Assembly: GCA_003260075.1 (NCBI GenBank)
Contig: QLIY01000211.1
Span: forward strand, 71,208-135,207
DNA length: 64,000 nt
DNA from: Phallusia mammillata
Taxonomy: Eukaryota; Chordata; Ascidiacea; Phlebobranchia; Ascidiidae
Direction: 5' to 3'
In this document: positions 1-12,093 of the stretch, piece after piece
How the letters are laid out: each line of letters opens with the position of its first letter
How positions within the stretch are numbered: the first letter of the stretch is position 1
The notes under the pieces: model-generated
What the model saw: the letters and a program-made list of their open reading frames with translations, nothing else
Databases searched by the model: none
What the model was told of the DNA's origin: nothing
Position numbers and translations under genes: made by a program

Positions 1-413
1 ACGGTATTCCTCTGCTTGGCTGGGTTTTGTAGCAGTTACTGAACGTGCAGTATATATTGAGTTTGCAAATGTAAATTTACATGTTGCTTTATGGAAGATA
101 AATAAAGTGATAAAATGGTATTTGGTTTATATATTGAGTTTTTACTGGTTTACATGTTGTTTGCAAATGTAAATTTACATGTTGCTTTATGGAAGATAAA
201 TAAAGTGATAAAATGTTGTTTGGTTTATGTTGCTAAATACACGTATACTTGTTTTGACAAATCAATAGTTATGTCGGTTTTACAGTTCAAATACTTAATT
301 GCGTTGGCAACAAATACACTTTGTTCTGCAACAATACCAACAAATACGTATAATTTGTGCAGACGGCATAGACCTACTTACAGGCTAAAACTGTACAACA
401 ACGACCAGCAGTT
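1..413. repeat. Left-edge spacer with a 98-bp-period tandem duplication
   Basis: Bases 61-117 recur almost exactly at 159-215, a tandem duplication with a period of 98 bp. Each copy holds an AATAAA on the plus strand, so this could be the duplicated 3' end of a gene lying left of the window. No coding region is supported. The rest is the 5' flank of AIFM2. Confidence 0.5.
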
Positions 414-3400
414 ATGGGGTCAGGAAGTTCGGTGCCATACCAGGAAAATATGCATGTAGTAGTAGTCGGCGGTGGCTACTGTGGGGCACTGCTGGCGTAC
501 AAGATAAAAAAGAGTAATTTGTGCAAAGTGACCATGATCGACCCAAAAGACGCAATGGTTCATAGCATTGGAGCTCTACGTTGTGTGGTTGAAGAAGGTA
601 AGGTATATAGTCTTGTCAGAACCATTAGCCTTTTCAATTTTAAAAATTTTAATATCCATTTATTGCCCTTTATAGACACAAAAGATGGCCTTTTTAGCGA
701 AACAAAAGTTCTAACATTGCCAACTGATTTTAACTGGAAATAAACATTTCCCAACTTGTGGTATATATAATGAAAAGTCGAAATCGTAGCAAGAATGGTA
801 ATAGAACAGGGAATAATTCCCTGAATCAATTTACTGAGATTTTTAGTCTTGTAAAGAAATAAAAATCCGACGCAACTATGCCGTAGCCTAAACGTCCAAA
901 TCAACTTTCAATGGGCAAATGTACTATAATTGCCAATGCCAAAACACACGACAACCACCTACTGTAATTTTTGCGAGTCACTAATCCCCTTCAAACGCAA
1001 AGCACGTATCAATAATTTAGATTGTTGAAGTTGGGCCAGTTGCCAGGTCGGCTTTAAACACTTTGATTGGGACACGAGTCTCTCTCATTGCTTCGAAGGC
1101 ACAGGTGTCAACTTCAATGTAACTCGAAGGCCGCTCTATAACGAGTTTCATGGAAGTAAAAACATGTCAACCAACTATTTAACGTTCTAGAAATCTAGAA
1201 TACGACAGACTAGCCAACAACACGTATTCATTTGTACCAGATTTCACCAAGAAGATTTTTCTTCCCTATGATCAGTTTATTGGCGATTCTTTTAAACGTG
1301 GCAAAGCTGTCGGATTAAACACGGCACAGAAGGAAGTTACGTTGGAAGATGGTACCACGGTAAACTTTAACAAAGAAAAATATCGGAAAAAGTGTGACGT
1401 GATAACATCACATGATCAATTCTTAATTACTTATTTGATGTAAGAAGATTAGGTATTGAGAACCTTATACACTTTTTAAACTGACCGACTTAGTACCTAT
1501 GTCTGGTTTTAGGTCTCCTATACACACTTGGTTATCGCAACAGGTACAAGGGCACCATTTCCAGGCAAAGTCACAGAAGCTTATCCAAATGTCTCCACCG
1601 TGGATGCGCTGAAGATTTACGCCGACTACAGAACCGAAGTAAGTGTAACAAGTTCTGTTGTCAGTGTACAGTAGCTTTTTACTTGTTACAGAGACACGAA
1701 CTGTAACAAAAGCGTTAAATTAGCAAAAGCCACATAAAACTATCAAAAATTCTGGATAATAGTTTACATTGCTTTAAACGTGTTGGTTTTAACGAATTAT
1801 ATTAGGTTTAAATGGCCTTTGTAATTTAAATTGAAAACCTAACACAACAAATGACACAATGTTTAAAGTTATAACTAAATTGCAATTGTTTGATATTGCT
1901 ATGCATACATGCATGTTTGACATTTGACAGTATGGTAATTATACAGGCGTGTTGCGTTGATTGCAACAAATCGCAAAAACGTCGCTGGCACGATTGGTGG
2001 CAAATTACATTCTTTCTGTGCATCAGCAATTAGTCGAAAAAAATTGAATCAAATCCAAATTTATAGCGAAATAAATGAAATGCTTTAACTTGGCAGGTGA
2101 AAAACGCAAAGCGTGTAGTTTTGGTGGGCGGTGGCGCAGTTGGCGTGGAACTGTCTGGCGAAATAAAAACAACTTACCCAGATAAAGAGGTAAGTGTATT
2201 TTATTGTACATCAAAGAATAATATCACAATGGTGTAGCTGAAAAGGTCCTTTATATGCGCAGACCCATATAACAAATATTTATTCCCTACATCTTTTCAG
2301 GTGACTCTCATTAATTCACACGACTACTTCGTATCCCATAGAACATCGAAAGGCTTGCAAAAGAAACTTATCGGCGTGTTGAACCACAAACACATCACTT
2401 TTATGACTGGTGAGTATACCTCGGGATACTGTGCTGGAAAGCATCCCAGCAGGACCTCATGTATGCGATAGTTATGATCCCAAAAGACACCACTGCATAT
2501 TACTTCAAGCCATGTGAAATGACCAGCAAGGTCCTGCATTGGAGTTTGTAAAATTCTTGTTTGGGTACGTGTCATGTTCAAAATATTACAACCAAATTGG
2601 TTCTCCGTCTTTGTATCGTGTTCAATGCCTACTGCTTTACTTGTACTAGGGAAAGCCGTGACTTCCTTACGACGTGTGGTGATAGTAAACGCCGGAAGAC
2701 CCACTTGTGTCATGTGGGCATGGGCCAACCTAGTAGGGTGTATGTCATTTTTTAAACCTAGGGCTTGGGCTAAGACGTAACTCAAAACAAAGTTTCTGGG
2801 GACTTATGGTTGAATTTGTGTAACGTACACTTTACTTCGTTTTGCCTTTCGGTCATCGAACAATACGATGTTCTGCACATTTTGTCCATCCACCGAACGG
2901 TAAAAATTATAAAACTCGCGACGGAATGTTGTACCAGAGAGTTGACTCTGGGTATCAGAAGTTTCAAAAAAGTTAACAGTCGCATATACCCTGATAAGCA
3001 CGCGCCTATACGTGACACGTATTTACTAAGCTGTTTACGCCATTTCGTGTGTGTTGGCCACGCCCGTGTACATACATCTTTCAACACGTTATACTATAAT
3101 GTATAACGGTTATAGTATAACTTGGTTAGTCAAAAAAATGTTCGGTAATGATTAACACATTTAAAATCCATGGACTGTTTCATTCAGTGAGGGTCAGAAA
3201 GGCTTTACCTGACAACGATATGTGGCGAGCAACGGCGTTTGTTGACATTTATGACGACTAACATATTGATCTTCTATTGGACTAGCTTGGACATGTCAGT
3301 TAAGCGGTTCACAAGCAAGACTTACGAATCCACTAGAAAGGTTAACGATGGTAAAGAAACAACCGCATATGTTTGACGTCTATATACTTCAGCTTAATTG

Positions 3401-5329
3401 CTTCCAACAGAAATTTTGCATAGCATATCGCTGGACTTGGTCTTGAATGACTGTTCACCGTACAGGCTCTAATACAGTGGTTCTCAACTATTTTGCTTTG
3501 TGACCCCCTTTAAAGGTTTTCTATCACTATGCGCCACTTTTACAAACACATTTAAAGTTTTTTACCATACATTGTTCATCGTACATTTACTATCAGACTT
3601 CACTGTAGCAGTTCGGCTTATAGGTGTACAGAAACCTCGTAAAATTGTGGTTATGGCTCATGTCACCATTATTTCGTGCTTTTCAGAAAAAATAAATTAA
3701 ACACATTCATAGATAGATATATTTTTGAAAATGTGGTTGAACCTATTCTAAATTTTTGTTGGTAACTATGCTAAAGGAAAAGTTTGTTTTAAATCTTTTC
3801 CGAGGTCACGGGGAAAGTTTGTTTTAAATCTTTCCGAGTTGGGTTGCGTCTTTGCGACCCCTTAAAAGTGCTTTGACCCCCAGGTTGAGAAACACTGCTC
3901 TAATATTTCAAGTGTAAATTTTCAGGCGAGCGGGTAAGCAACCTTTCCGATTTGAAATTGAACGAACACGTAGAGGGACAAGTTGTGAAGACAGAAAGCG
4001 GTAAAGAGGTGACCGCCGACATCGTCATTCCATGCACTGGAACTAAACTTAACAACGAGTTCTTCAAAGAAGCACTAGGTAAGTTTAAATGTGGTAATGA
4101 CCAGCATGTTTACATACCGGTCCTTTAAGCGTACAGGAAGGGCATGATTTTTCTTAGCGGGTTTTAACCTTTGCCGGAATAATCTATTTTGATTAATTAA
4201 CGTTCTGTGACAGGAACTAGCTGAAGGTTATTATTGGCAAATTTGGATTACATAAACACAACAGACGTGTAACGTGTCCAATACAATATTTCTTTTAATT
4301 TAGCCCTACAAGTTTTGTTTTACTTGTTGTTGGCTTTTAAACTAAGGGCAAATATAACCTAACAATTCGCTTTGTTATTCTGTTAAGTTTTGCTACCGTT
4401 GACTGCTTGCTTTTGTGTTTAAATAAACCGAGTTTGTGGCCTTTTATTGCAGCTTCGTCTCTCACCGAACATGGCGCTTTACAAGTCGATGAATACCTCA
4501 GGGTTAAAGGTCACGAAGACATTTATGCCATCGGCGACATAAACAATTCGCCTGAGGAAAAGATGACCTATACAGGCCAGCTCCAGGCAAAACTGGTTTT
4601 TAATAACTTCAAAGCTGTTGCCAGCAACGGAAAATTGAACCCACACAAAACTGGTGGGTGTTTGGCTGGCTAACTTAACGATAAATTTTCCTTTTGCAGT
4701 AAAACGGTAGAAAAGGTTTCATGTCTTGGTGTTTATACATTTCCAAGTTTGATATGTGAATTGTGAACAAAGAAATTATAAAGCTTGATTTTTGTCCACC
4801 CGAGGCTGCGCGATTGTAATTACGATTGTTTATGTAATTTGCGATTGTAATTACGGGTAGAGCTACTAACACCATACCTCACGACAGACCTAGCTAAATT
4901 TTGATAGGTGGCGCACAGAACTAAATAATTTATTAGGCAGTAAAAGAGAGGTAGGATTAGGAACTAAGTTTCAAGACATGCAGTTTTACTGAATTTTTAA
5001 ACTGTCAGCATTTCTGGAGATATATCGTTTTAAAAAGGTATTTGTGCTCTTTCTGCCACCTATCGAAATTTAGCTGTTGGCCTGCCGTGATGTATGATGT
5101 CAGTAGATTTTCCGTGGATACGCTGTAACCTTTGGCGATATTGCAAAATTGCACGAGAATGTTTCATTTTTTAGCTTCCTTCATGATGGTGGTTCCAGTT
5201 GGCAAGGACAATGGTGCTGGACAGCTATTTGGAATGGTGATTGGAGGGACAATGGTCAGCAAACTGAAAGGCCACGACCTGTTTCATGCGCAGACATGGT
5301 CTGGCTTTGGTCTAAAAGCGCCACAATGA
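414..5329 (+). CDS. AIFM2: AIFM2/FSP1, NAD(P)H-dependent CoQ oxidoreductase, 8 exons
   Basis: Exons as read: 414-597, 1199-1359, 1513-1638, 2097-2189, 2301-2409, 3926-4078, 4453-4653, 5175-5329, all GT-AG with consistent phase. The protein has 393 aa (human 373 aa). It starts MGSGSS, the N-myristoylation type of start that anchors human FSP1 to membranes. A GGGYCG Rossmann motif follows near residue 20, a second GGGAVG dinucleotide-binding motif near residue 168, and a late FAD-contact motif YAIGD in exon 7. The family reduces ubiquinone at the plasma membrane and lipid droplets and suppresses ferroptosis. The C-terminal block ending in exon 8 (NDGVGQ-like, DLF) matches the family. A poly(A) signal abuts the stop. 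Intron 5 carries a hAT-like element. Identification is from family resemblance, not a search. Confidence 0.93.
2410..2790 (-). other. Open antisense stretch in AIFM2 intron 5
   Basis: A 153-codon open frame (2324-2785) runs on the minus strand, overlapping the 3' part of AIFM2 exon 5 and most of this part of the intron. I recognise no protein family and see no splice sites that would link it to anything. It may be an unrecognised repeat or chance. It is recorded because open frames this long are uncommon in the non-coding DNA here. Confidence 0.2.
3475..3897. mobile_element. hAT-like MITE in AIFM2 intron 5, TSD CTCTAATA
   Basis: The left end CAGTGGTTCTCAAC and right end GTTGAGAAACACTG form imperfect terminal inverted repeats. 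Both sides are flanked by CTCTAATA (3467-3474 and 3898-3905), a perfect 8-bp duplication. The 423-bp length and absence of a transposase frame indicate a non-autonomous hAT-superfamily element. Confidence 0.88.
4854..5115. repeat. Imperfect palindromic MITE in AIFM2 intron 7
   Basis: The left arm (about 4854-4912) and right arm (about 5056-5112) are inverted copies, best seen where TTTTGATAGGTGGC faces GCCACCTATCGAAA. The left end resembles the end of the element at 61115. No clear target duplication remains, so it is probably an old copy. Just left of it, GCGATTGTAATTACG-like units repeat between 4808 and 4857. Confidence 0.5.
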
Positions 5330-5335
5330 AATAAA
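5330..5335 (+). terminator. AIFM2 poly(A) signal directly after the stop codon
   Basis: AATAAA begins at the base after the TGA stop of AIFM2 (stop 5327-5329). This leaves a very short 3' UTR if the signal is used. Confidence 0.55.
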
Positions 5336-5795
5336 TTGTATTAGGATAGAGTCATGTACTCGTACATTGGCATGGTGTTATTTCGTTTTTCGTTGTGTCC
5401 GTTACACTACCTTCCATATATTCTACTAACGCTAGCAGCTTGCTGTGACCATTAGCTTCGCCCAAAATAACGCACGCCCGTAAGTTGTAATATTTTTGTT
5501 TTAAATCACAATGACCTCACAAGTTTATCACAATGCCGCTGGATATGTGTAGCCTACATAATCATTTAATTTGTTTTTTTTAACTGCTGCGATTGACTGA
5601 TGCATTTTGTCCATACTTCAGTCATTTTATCGTTTGTATTGACTCAATGTGCTCCAAATCTTTGCAACAGAGACATTCTTGGAGCATTTAAATATGTACT
5701 TACACGCCAATTTTTTGGGGTGTGCAGCTCAAAAAAATTCACAGAAAATATGTCATTTTGGTTAAAGCATACTGAATAAATTCAATGCTTTAAAC

Positions 5796-6816
5796 CAGTG
5801 TTTCTCAACCTTTTTTCTGTACCGCCCCTTTTAGGTCTATAACTCTACATAATTTATAAACGCCCCCCTTAAAACAAACAAAAATCAAATCGTACTTTTG
5901 GTGTATATTTTACATTTTATTTCACGTACAAAATAAATGCGATAATTGATGTTTTAGCGCTTAAATATGAAAATGCTAAGGGTTAATTCAACATGATACC
6001 CCTAACTGCAGACAGTGTGCATTGCGTTTAACTTGGTACCAGGAATGGGCCAAACCAGCAATTGTTCCGTTTCGTCGATCACGCTCGGTGTATTGTGACG
6101 GTCACGCAACGCTCCCATTCACATAGTGTTTTTTTGTGGATTTCAATGCCCCCTTTGCGACAAACGTGGAATGTAGCTTATAGGGCCGTATTTAAGCTGT
6201 AGATGTGCCTTCTGCGTAACGTGTAAGGCAAGCCCACAACGTTTTTGAAAACAGTCACAGTTATTTTTGGAGTCTCTGCTTCCGTAAGTCAGCAGTTAAC
6301 AAATCACACGTTTAATTGTGATGTCAACAAACCCGTTAATGATTTGCCCGTTAAATTATTGTGTAAGAGTCAAGCAAACAATTTGTAGTACAGTTTCGCA
6401 GCAAGTCTAACACTCGGCTTAGTTAATGCGACCGAGCGCCGAAGCACAGAGCACTCTTGTTCTGACTCGGTTCTGCCGAGCACAAATCCATTGCTACCTG
6501 TAAATTTTGCTCTTAAGCGCAGACAAGTCCCGACAAATGAAGCATTGTTATTTGCACAAAAAAGCACATCATTATTGAAATCATGTAGCAAAATACATCC
6601 AATACAGTGAATACTAACCTAATTTGCTTTTACCGGTCGCTGGATGACAAAAATGACTTAAAAAAGTTTTATTTCGTTTCAACAGCTCTACCTTCTCCCA
6701 GCCCCGCCCAATCGCCCAAGTTGTTCATTTATCTAGCGCCCCCTTAATGATAGCAAACGCCGCGGTCTTTTAGGGGTCCGTAAGGCAATTTTGGGGGGAC
6801 CACGAAAAGGTTGAAG
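5796..6816. mobile_element. Degraded hAT-like element
   Basis: The left end CAGTGTTTCTCAACC matches the family of the 3475 element. The right end keeps GAAAAGGTTGA but has lost the final GAAACACTG, and no target duplication can be matched. The interior is rich in CGCCCC/GGGGGG near both ends, as in the related copies. No transposase frame is seen. Confidence 0.6.
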
Positions 6817-7170
6817 TATAATTCTATAATTATATGATTATAATCTTTTTTGGCGTCAGTTTATGTCATTAAATAAATTTTAATCAAAGAAGAATTGAGA
6901 ATCGGCTGTCTCTATTGCTAAATAATAGCCTTTGTTGCATGACAACTAACAAAAATGCAATTATTCGCAAACGTTTTTTGTTTTGTCTGTTATGTCACAA
7001 GCTGTCTTTGGGTCATTATTATGCGTTTTTACATAATAAGCTAAAATCCTGCAATCAACTTTCGTTTTTCTGAAATACACATTCAGGCTTAAGGACCGCG
7101 AGCCCTCGAAATAATGGCAAAGGGACCGTTTTGAAGGTTGCCGTTAGTGGTCAAATTGACACCTTTGAAT

Positions 7171-8239
7171 TAGGGTTGGCCCGATACCAATATTTTGAAC
7201 CGATACCGATACCCGATATTTTACCCCAAAAGTACTGCGATCCGATACCGATACCCGATACTTTGCAAACAAGCAAAAACATTTTCAAACTGATGTATTT
7301 GTAATGTGTTTTCCCATCACAGTTAATTTAACAACACACTGAGTCTAACACATTAACTGTTTTTTCACCATCACAGGTATTTTAACAACACACTCAGTCT
7401 AATAAATCACTTAAGGCCGTAAAATGCCCAGGTCTTGTAAAGACTCTTTGGCAAATCAGCTGGCGAGCTAACAACGCCCTAACGACGGTGGTGCATTGGA
7501 GGCATAACTAACGATTGGTGCACTTGTTGTTACGCATCTGATCACGTGATTACGTTTATGCGACGCGCTTTGCAACGTCTTACCGGCGTCTATTGTTTGC
7601 AACGTCTTACCGGCGTTATTGTTTTACGACTTTGACAACAAAAAACATTTAACGATCATGGCTTTAGGCAGAGAATGGGATTGTCTGTTAATATCCCCAA
7701 AACAGTGAAGGAATCCCAAAACATATGACGTTTGGGTCATTTCTTAACGCCAACTTTTGTATTGCAAAATCGCAGGTAGTTTAATTGGGATTTAAAAGTT
7801 CACCTAACGGCATAGAAAATAATTTGTCACTGATAACACTAGGAATGTCTAAATACACTTGGCCATACAAATTAAACACCTGCCGTTTCGAAACTTATGC
7901 TTACAAACGTCTACAATGAACTTTGCGCGTTGTGACGCTCGCTCGCAATTAACGCGGCCCTAAAAAACGTGTTGCGGCATTAAGTCGCTGTAGCGATTTA
8001 GGTCATATTATTTCATTAAATCCAAAACAAACGCGTTTTTTAGTTGTAGTCCCATAAATATTTTATCACAGCCGATGGTTGTTGTTTTTTTGCCTCCTTT
8101 CATTTTCAATTTTACACATGATAAAGTCTCAAGAAAAGTATCGGTACTTGTACCGATACCACTAAAGTATCGGACGAGGACCGATACTGCTCGAAGCATC
8201 GGGTATCGGCGCCGATACAGTACTATCGGGCCATCCCTA
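7171..8239. mobile_element. TIR element of about 1.07 kb, TSD CTTTGAAT
   Basis: The left end TAGGGTTGGCCCGATACC mirrors the right end CGGGCCATCCCTA. Perfect 8-bp duplications CTTTGAAT flank it (7163-7170 and 8240-8247). GATACCGATACCCGATA-like runs occur inside both ends. There is no recognisable transposase. The features fit a non-autonomous hAT-type element, the longest intact one here. Confidence 0.85.
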
Positions 8240-8767
8240 CTTTGAATTCGGGATTCGTATATTTGTTTAATCATAAATACACAAAACGTAATTGCATAAA
8301 GATGCATGCTGTTATAACCGAAATATGTCGGCGGGACCAAAAATATGGCTGTAGTGTGCTGGAATCTGCTGTCCTCCTTCTGGTATGTACAGGTTCGGCT
8401 TTCACGCAGCAAAACACAATTAGTTTTACGCACACCTACTGTTCAATGACGAGCAAAATACTTTATTTATAAGACAAGGGACCAAATGGACCGTGACCCA
8501 CTTCCAGTTGATTGACGCCCTTTTGAGTTTCACTCAACCGCCAATGAAACCTGTCAATTCCCCAGAAAAAGTTTATGATATTTTCACTGTAATAATCGCT
8601 CAGTTTTTTTTGTAAAACAATTCATTAATGTTTTGTAATTGTAAAAGATTATAAATTACATCTGGAAATAATTTCTGGTAATAAAACCTAAACGTAGCAA
8701 GCCCTTTCCCTCATCCGTTTTGGCCTGTTTTAAAACTTTATTTTGTAATTGATTGACAGGTTTAAGA

Positions 8768-9087
8768 TACCGTATTTACTCCATTGTAAGCGGCGGCTTA
8801 TATCAGGGGTCGGCAACCTTTTTTGCACTGCGGACCGGTTTTACAACTAAAATTTTATCGCGGACCGGTCTTCAAAAAACTACAAATATATAGCTATAAA
8901 AACGCTTAAATTAGTTTATCATGCCCGGGATACATGGGCAAAATGTTTTATAGCATTTAACGTGAAAAATTATACGGCCCGGTAACGAACTCCTCGCGGA
9001 CCGGTACCGGCGGTTGCCGACCACTGGCTTATATTATTTTTTACACCTCAACATACGAGGGCGGCTTACAATCGAGTAAATACGGTA
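8768..9087. mobile_element. Palindromic MITE split by a nested insertion
   Basis: TACCGTATTTACTC at the left mirrors GAGTAAATACGGTA at the right. Each is followed inward by ATTGTAAGCGGC / GGCGGCTTACAAT, so the element is a near-complete palindrome of about 89 bp once the 223-bp insertion and one duplicated target copy are removed. Related ends occur near 54304 and 55052. Superfamily not assigned. Confidence 0.75.
8804..9026. mobile_element. hAT-like MITE nested in the palindromic MITE, TSD GCTTATAT
   Basis: The ends CAGGGGTCGGCAACC and GGTTGCCGACCACTG are inverted repeats. GCTTATAT duplicates flank it (8796-8803, 9027-9034). It carries internal CGGACCGG blocks near each end. It inserted into the older element at 8768-9087. 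Confidence 0.9.
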
Positions 9088-9279
9088 GTCTTCTGTCCAG
9101 TCAATCACGTAACCGTAAATGATGTAAGTTAATGAGATTTTTTTATACATGTTTATCCTAACATACTACTAAAACTTCTGTTTACCAGGTTTAGCATTTA
9201 TCAAAAGCAAATTAAATACAACATTCACTTATGCCAGAAAGAAGCTTAACGTTATAGGCTGTAAACATAAACAACGCTG

Positions 9280-9732
9280 ATGAATCAAGAAAATTACACC
9301 AACATCCTAAACAAGGCAGCCATCTATGATTTGCAATTTGAGATAGCAAACTTACGAAAGACCTATCCACAACAACTTGCAAAACTTGACCGGGCAGCGT
9401 CAGAAACATTTATTGAGGAGTTAAAAAGTTACAAACCTGAACCAAATCAAACACCACTAGAAATTCCTGAGAGTGCATATGAAAAAACTCTAGCATCACA
9501 TTCAAATTTGTTATCTGAACTTCAAAATCTAAAGGTTTGTACAAAAAATTCTGGTATATTACAAAACTGCTAAAAGCATTTTAAGCCTGAAACAATACTC
9601 TTTTATCAAACCTTGTTGCACATAAGTTTTGCTAATGTTGCTGCCTTGGATAATATCTACATGTATAAAATGTTGCAGGATATGGAATCACTGTTTGAAA
9701 ATGTAAGGAATGTAACTGAAGCCAAGAAGTAA
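9280..9732 (+). CDS. Small coiled-coil protein, 2 exons, not recognised
   Basis: Exons 9280-9534 and 9679-9732 join in phase 0 (donor GTTTGT, a type also used in other genes here) to give 102 aa. The sequence is charged and helical, with heptad-like leucines (residues 15-40 and 66-95), no signal peptide and no membrane segment. An AATAAA (9732-9737) overlaps the stop codon. The size and composition would suit a small subunit of a coiled-coil complex (kinetochore, BLOC-1 or similar), but I cannot place it in a family. An alternative is that further exons lie downstream; an open stretch near 10045-10205 has no convincing splice sites. Confidence 0.6.
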
Positions 9733-9737
9733 ATAAA

Positions 9738-10449
9738 GAGCCTTGAAAATGAGAAGTGGGCTCACTAGCAGGCATCTGTGGTTTTTGAATTGCAGTTAAC
9801 TCTAACAATGCTATGAGGGTGTTTTTTTGCAAACGACAATCATCAAAATGTAATAAAATCAACTACTGTTGTTGCTAGGAGATGCATGATTTAATTTTTT
9901 AAATACTAATGTGGTTGTGTAGGATTATTTTTTTTACTAGTTTTTATACTTTTGGTGTATTTTTTACATTTGGCAAATATAATTTTATCGTTTAAAAAAT
10001 GTTCAACATCAGTGTTTGTTTTGTATTGCTAAATACTTTCAAGGAGTACAAAAGACTGAAAATGGATTCAATACAAAATATTGTATGTTATTGCATTGTC
10101 AGGGCTGTGCTTGATGAAGTGTCCAAAACAGAACTGACTAACACAAACAGTCCACAAATATTTCCACAGGTTGTGTTGAAAGTTTATGCAGTTGTTGTCC
10201 TTTAAAAAATGTTCAAGCAATAGTGATATATATATATAGCTGTTGCTGTCAGGTATAATATCAACCTATAAGGTTAACAGTGATGTATCTTGGTATGTAA
10301 TAAGACTAAAACAAAAACATACTCAGTACTGGTACCTTGAGAAGTTTTCAAGCAGTTTCAAACAGTAGATAAACATACACAATGTTATGAAATGCATCAG
10401 TACAGGATATATATTTATTTACATTTGATTATGGGCATCTTGAAGAAAA
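9738..10449. other. Convergent 3' spacer between the coiled-coil gene and VTA1
   Basis: AT-rich with no supported gene. It contains TTTATT (10414-10419), which is an AATAAA on the minus strand suitably placed for VTA1, and a short TA run near 10230. Confidence 0.55.
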
Positions 10450-11304
10450 CTACTGCTTGCCTGTTCGCAGCAAGCGAAGGCATTTCTCCAAATAGTCTGT
10501 AGCTGTTGCGACATCTTTGTACTGAAGAGCACTTCCAGCATATTTGCATAACTTTTCAGCATCACTGAAGTCTTTTTGTGTCAGATTAGCACCAGACTGT
10601 GCTGTGGGCACAGTATCTGCATATTGAGTTTCTTCTGGCTCTGGTGCAGACTGCTTTCGTGGTGCTGGCATCGGTTGAGCTGACATTTCAGGAGCAACAT
10701 AGCCTCCTCCAGAAGTACCACCACTGTCACTGTGAGATGTTGATGGTTGCTCTCCTTGGGAGACACCAACAGAACCAAACTCATCTTCAAATTCACCTAT
10801 GGGACCTGGTTGAGGAGTTTCATTATTTTTCAGGCAGTTATGAATGTAAGTAGCCTTCCATCGAGCATATTTGTGCTGTGTTTTAATTTCATCAGAAGTC
10901 TCCTCTTTAAAGACATCTAGGACATCAAAAAGTATTGATGAAGTGTAGAAGCTTTTTACAACTTGTTTGTTAAAGATGGATTTTCTATCCTGTCCATCAG
11001 CCCAGTTGAATAGTTTGTTTGCCGCAGCCTCAACAACAGCTTGCCCTGTCATGTCATCTAAACCTTCATTTAGTTCTGGATCAGCCTTAATTTCTTTGTG
11101 CAAATTTTCTTGAAAGCCCATTAGTTTTGTAAGATACAACTTTGATTCTGGGCTTGTCTTGTACTGAGTTTTAAGTCCAACTTGCAAAGCATAGTAACAG
11201 CAGTAATAGGATACAAGTTTGTCTTGTCGATTGATTTCAATAGCAACTTTTACATAGGGTCGGATGGATTTTAAAAATGCAGGAATAGGCAAAAGACTTT
11301 CCAT
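10450..11304 (-). CDS. VTA1: VTA1/LIP5, Vps4 cofactor of the ESCRT pathway, single exon
   Basis: An uninterrupted 284-aa frame. Residues 1-160 form the tandem MIT-like helical domain that binds ESCRT-III and CHMP5, including the family block YARWKATYIHNCLKN (about 147-161). A Pro/Ser/Gly/Gln-rich linker follows (about 165-240). The C-terminal VSL domain (about 243-284; LCKYAGSALQY) dimerises and activates the AAA ATPase Vps4. The protein works in the cytosol on endosomal membranes, promoting ESCRT-III disassembly and multivesicular body formation. Length is close to human (307 aa). The human gene is multi-exonic, so the lack of introns is notable. It is divergent from FBXO48. Confidence 0.95.
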   Translation of the reverse strand: MESLLPIPAFLKSIRPYVKVAIEINRQDKLVSYYCCYYALQVGLKTQYKTSPESKLYLTKLMGFQENLHKEIKADPELNEGLDDMTGQAVVEAAANKLFNWADGQDRKSIFNKQVVKSFYTSSILFDVLDVFKEETSDEIKTQHKYARWKATYIHNCLKNNETPQPGPIGEFEDEFGSVGVSQGEQPSTSHSDSGGTSGGGYVAPEMSAQPMPAPRKQSAPEPEETQYADTVPTAQSGANLTQKDFSDAEKLCKYAGSALQYKDVATATDYLEKCLRLLRTGKQ

Positions 11305-12093
11305 TCTTGGTTAGTATTTAAGTCACAGACAGAACCTACGTCTTATCAGTTGAAACCAAACAAAACAGTATTAGCAGTTCATCTGTAGTAAAGCAATTAG
11401 GTCCAATGTTAACTGTAAGTAGATATTTTAGCCTTCAATAGGACAACCAACATCTATATTCTATTCTAATGTTTGGAAGATTGTAAATAACTACTTAGGA
11501 TTGTTTAACAAATAGATCAATCCAAAATATTTACAGTTGAAAACCCTTAATTTTACTTGAGGTGCGTAAAACATCAAAAATGACAAACCCAAACTAATTT
11601 CTGAAGTTGCCTAATCCGGACCGCAGCCGTAAGAAAAAATCAAACACTGGGAGAAATTCACAAGAACCCGTGACAATACGTACCGTCCTAAAAATATACC
11701 TTTGTAAAAATTTAATGGACTTTTAACTCTTGTTGAACTGCGTACCAACCCACAAACAACTTTGTTTTACAAACGTAAAACTATACCAGCAGAAGTAACT
11801 TTTAGTCAAAGGTATGTGTTGACGAAACCTGACAAAATTTTAATAGGGACTCTTTTGACAGCTTTATTAGAAAAAATAAAATATTCTATTTAGTTTAGTA
11901 GATTATTACTGCGCCGGATGTCAATTACTTATTCGGTGGTGAAATAAGAAATCTAAAAGGAAAAAATAAACAACGTTTGTGACGTCATGGTTTAAATACC
12001 AGTCAGCTGATCATTCACAACAAACAACTCGCCCAACGGCTGTTGTAGCGTATTATACAAAGTGGTTCTGCAGAGACAGAATTGTAAGTCAAG
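11305..12093. promoter_or_regulatory. Divergent spacer VTA1/FBXO48
   Basis: This 789-bp stretch separates the two start codons and must hold both promoters. The only distinct element I see is TGACGTCA at 11980-11987. No gene or transposon is recognised. Confidence 0.5.
11980..11987. promoter_or_regulatory. CRE palindrome TGACGTCA upstream of FBXO48
   Basis: A perfect CREB/ATF consensus palindrome lies 107 bp before the FBXO48 start codon. A second perfect copy lies in the ANKRD6/asparaginase promoter. Function is inferred from the motif only. Confidence 0.45.

Larger units (their letters stand above)
5336..9279. other. Spacer between AIFM2 and the coiled-coil gene, mostly transposon remnants
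   Basis: No gene is supported. The spacer contains the elements at 5796-6816, 7171-8239 and the nested pair at 8768-9087, listed separately. The open frames here lie in or across those elements and show no family resemblance. Confidence 0.6.

Noticed and set aside
10045..10205. Extra downstream exon of the small coiled-coil gene
   Set aside because: Open, but any intron would be about 20 bp or lack proper sites, and a poly(A) signal precedes it.
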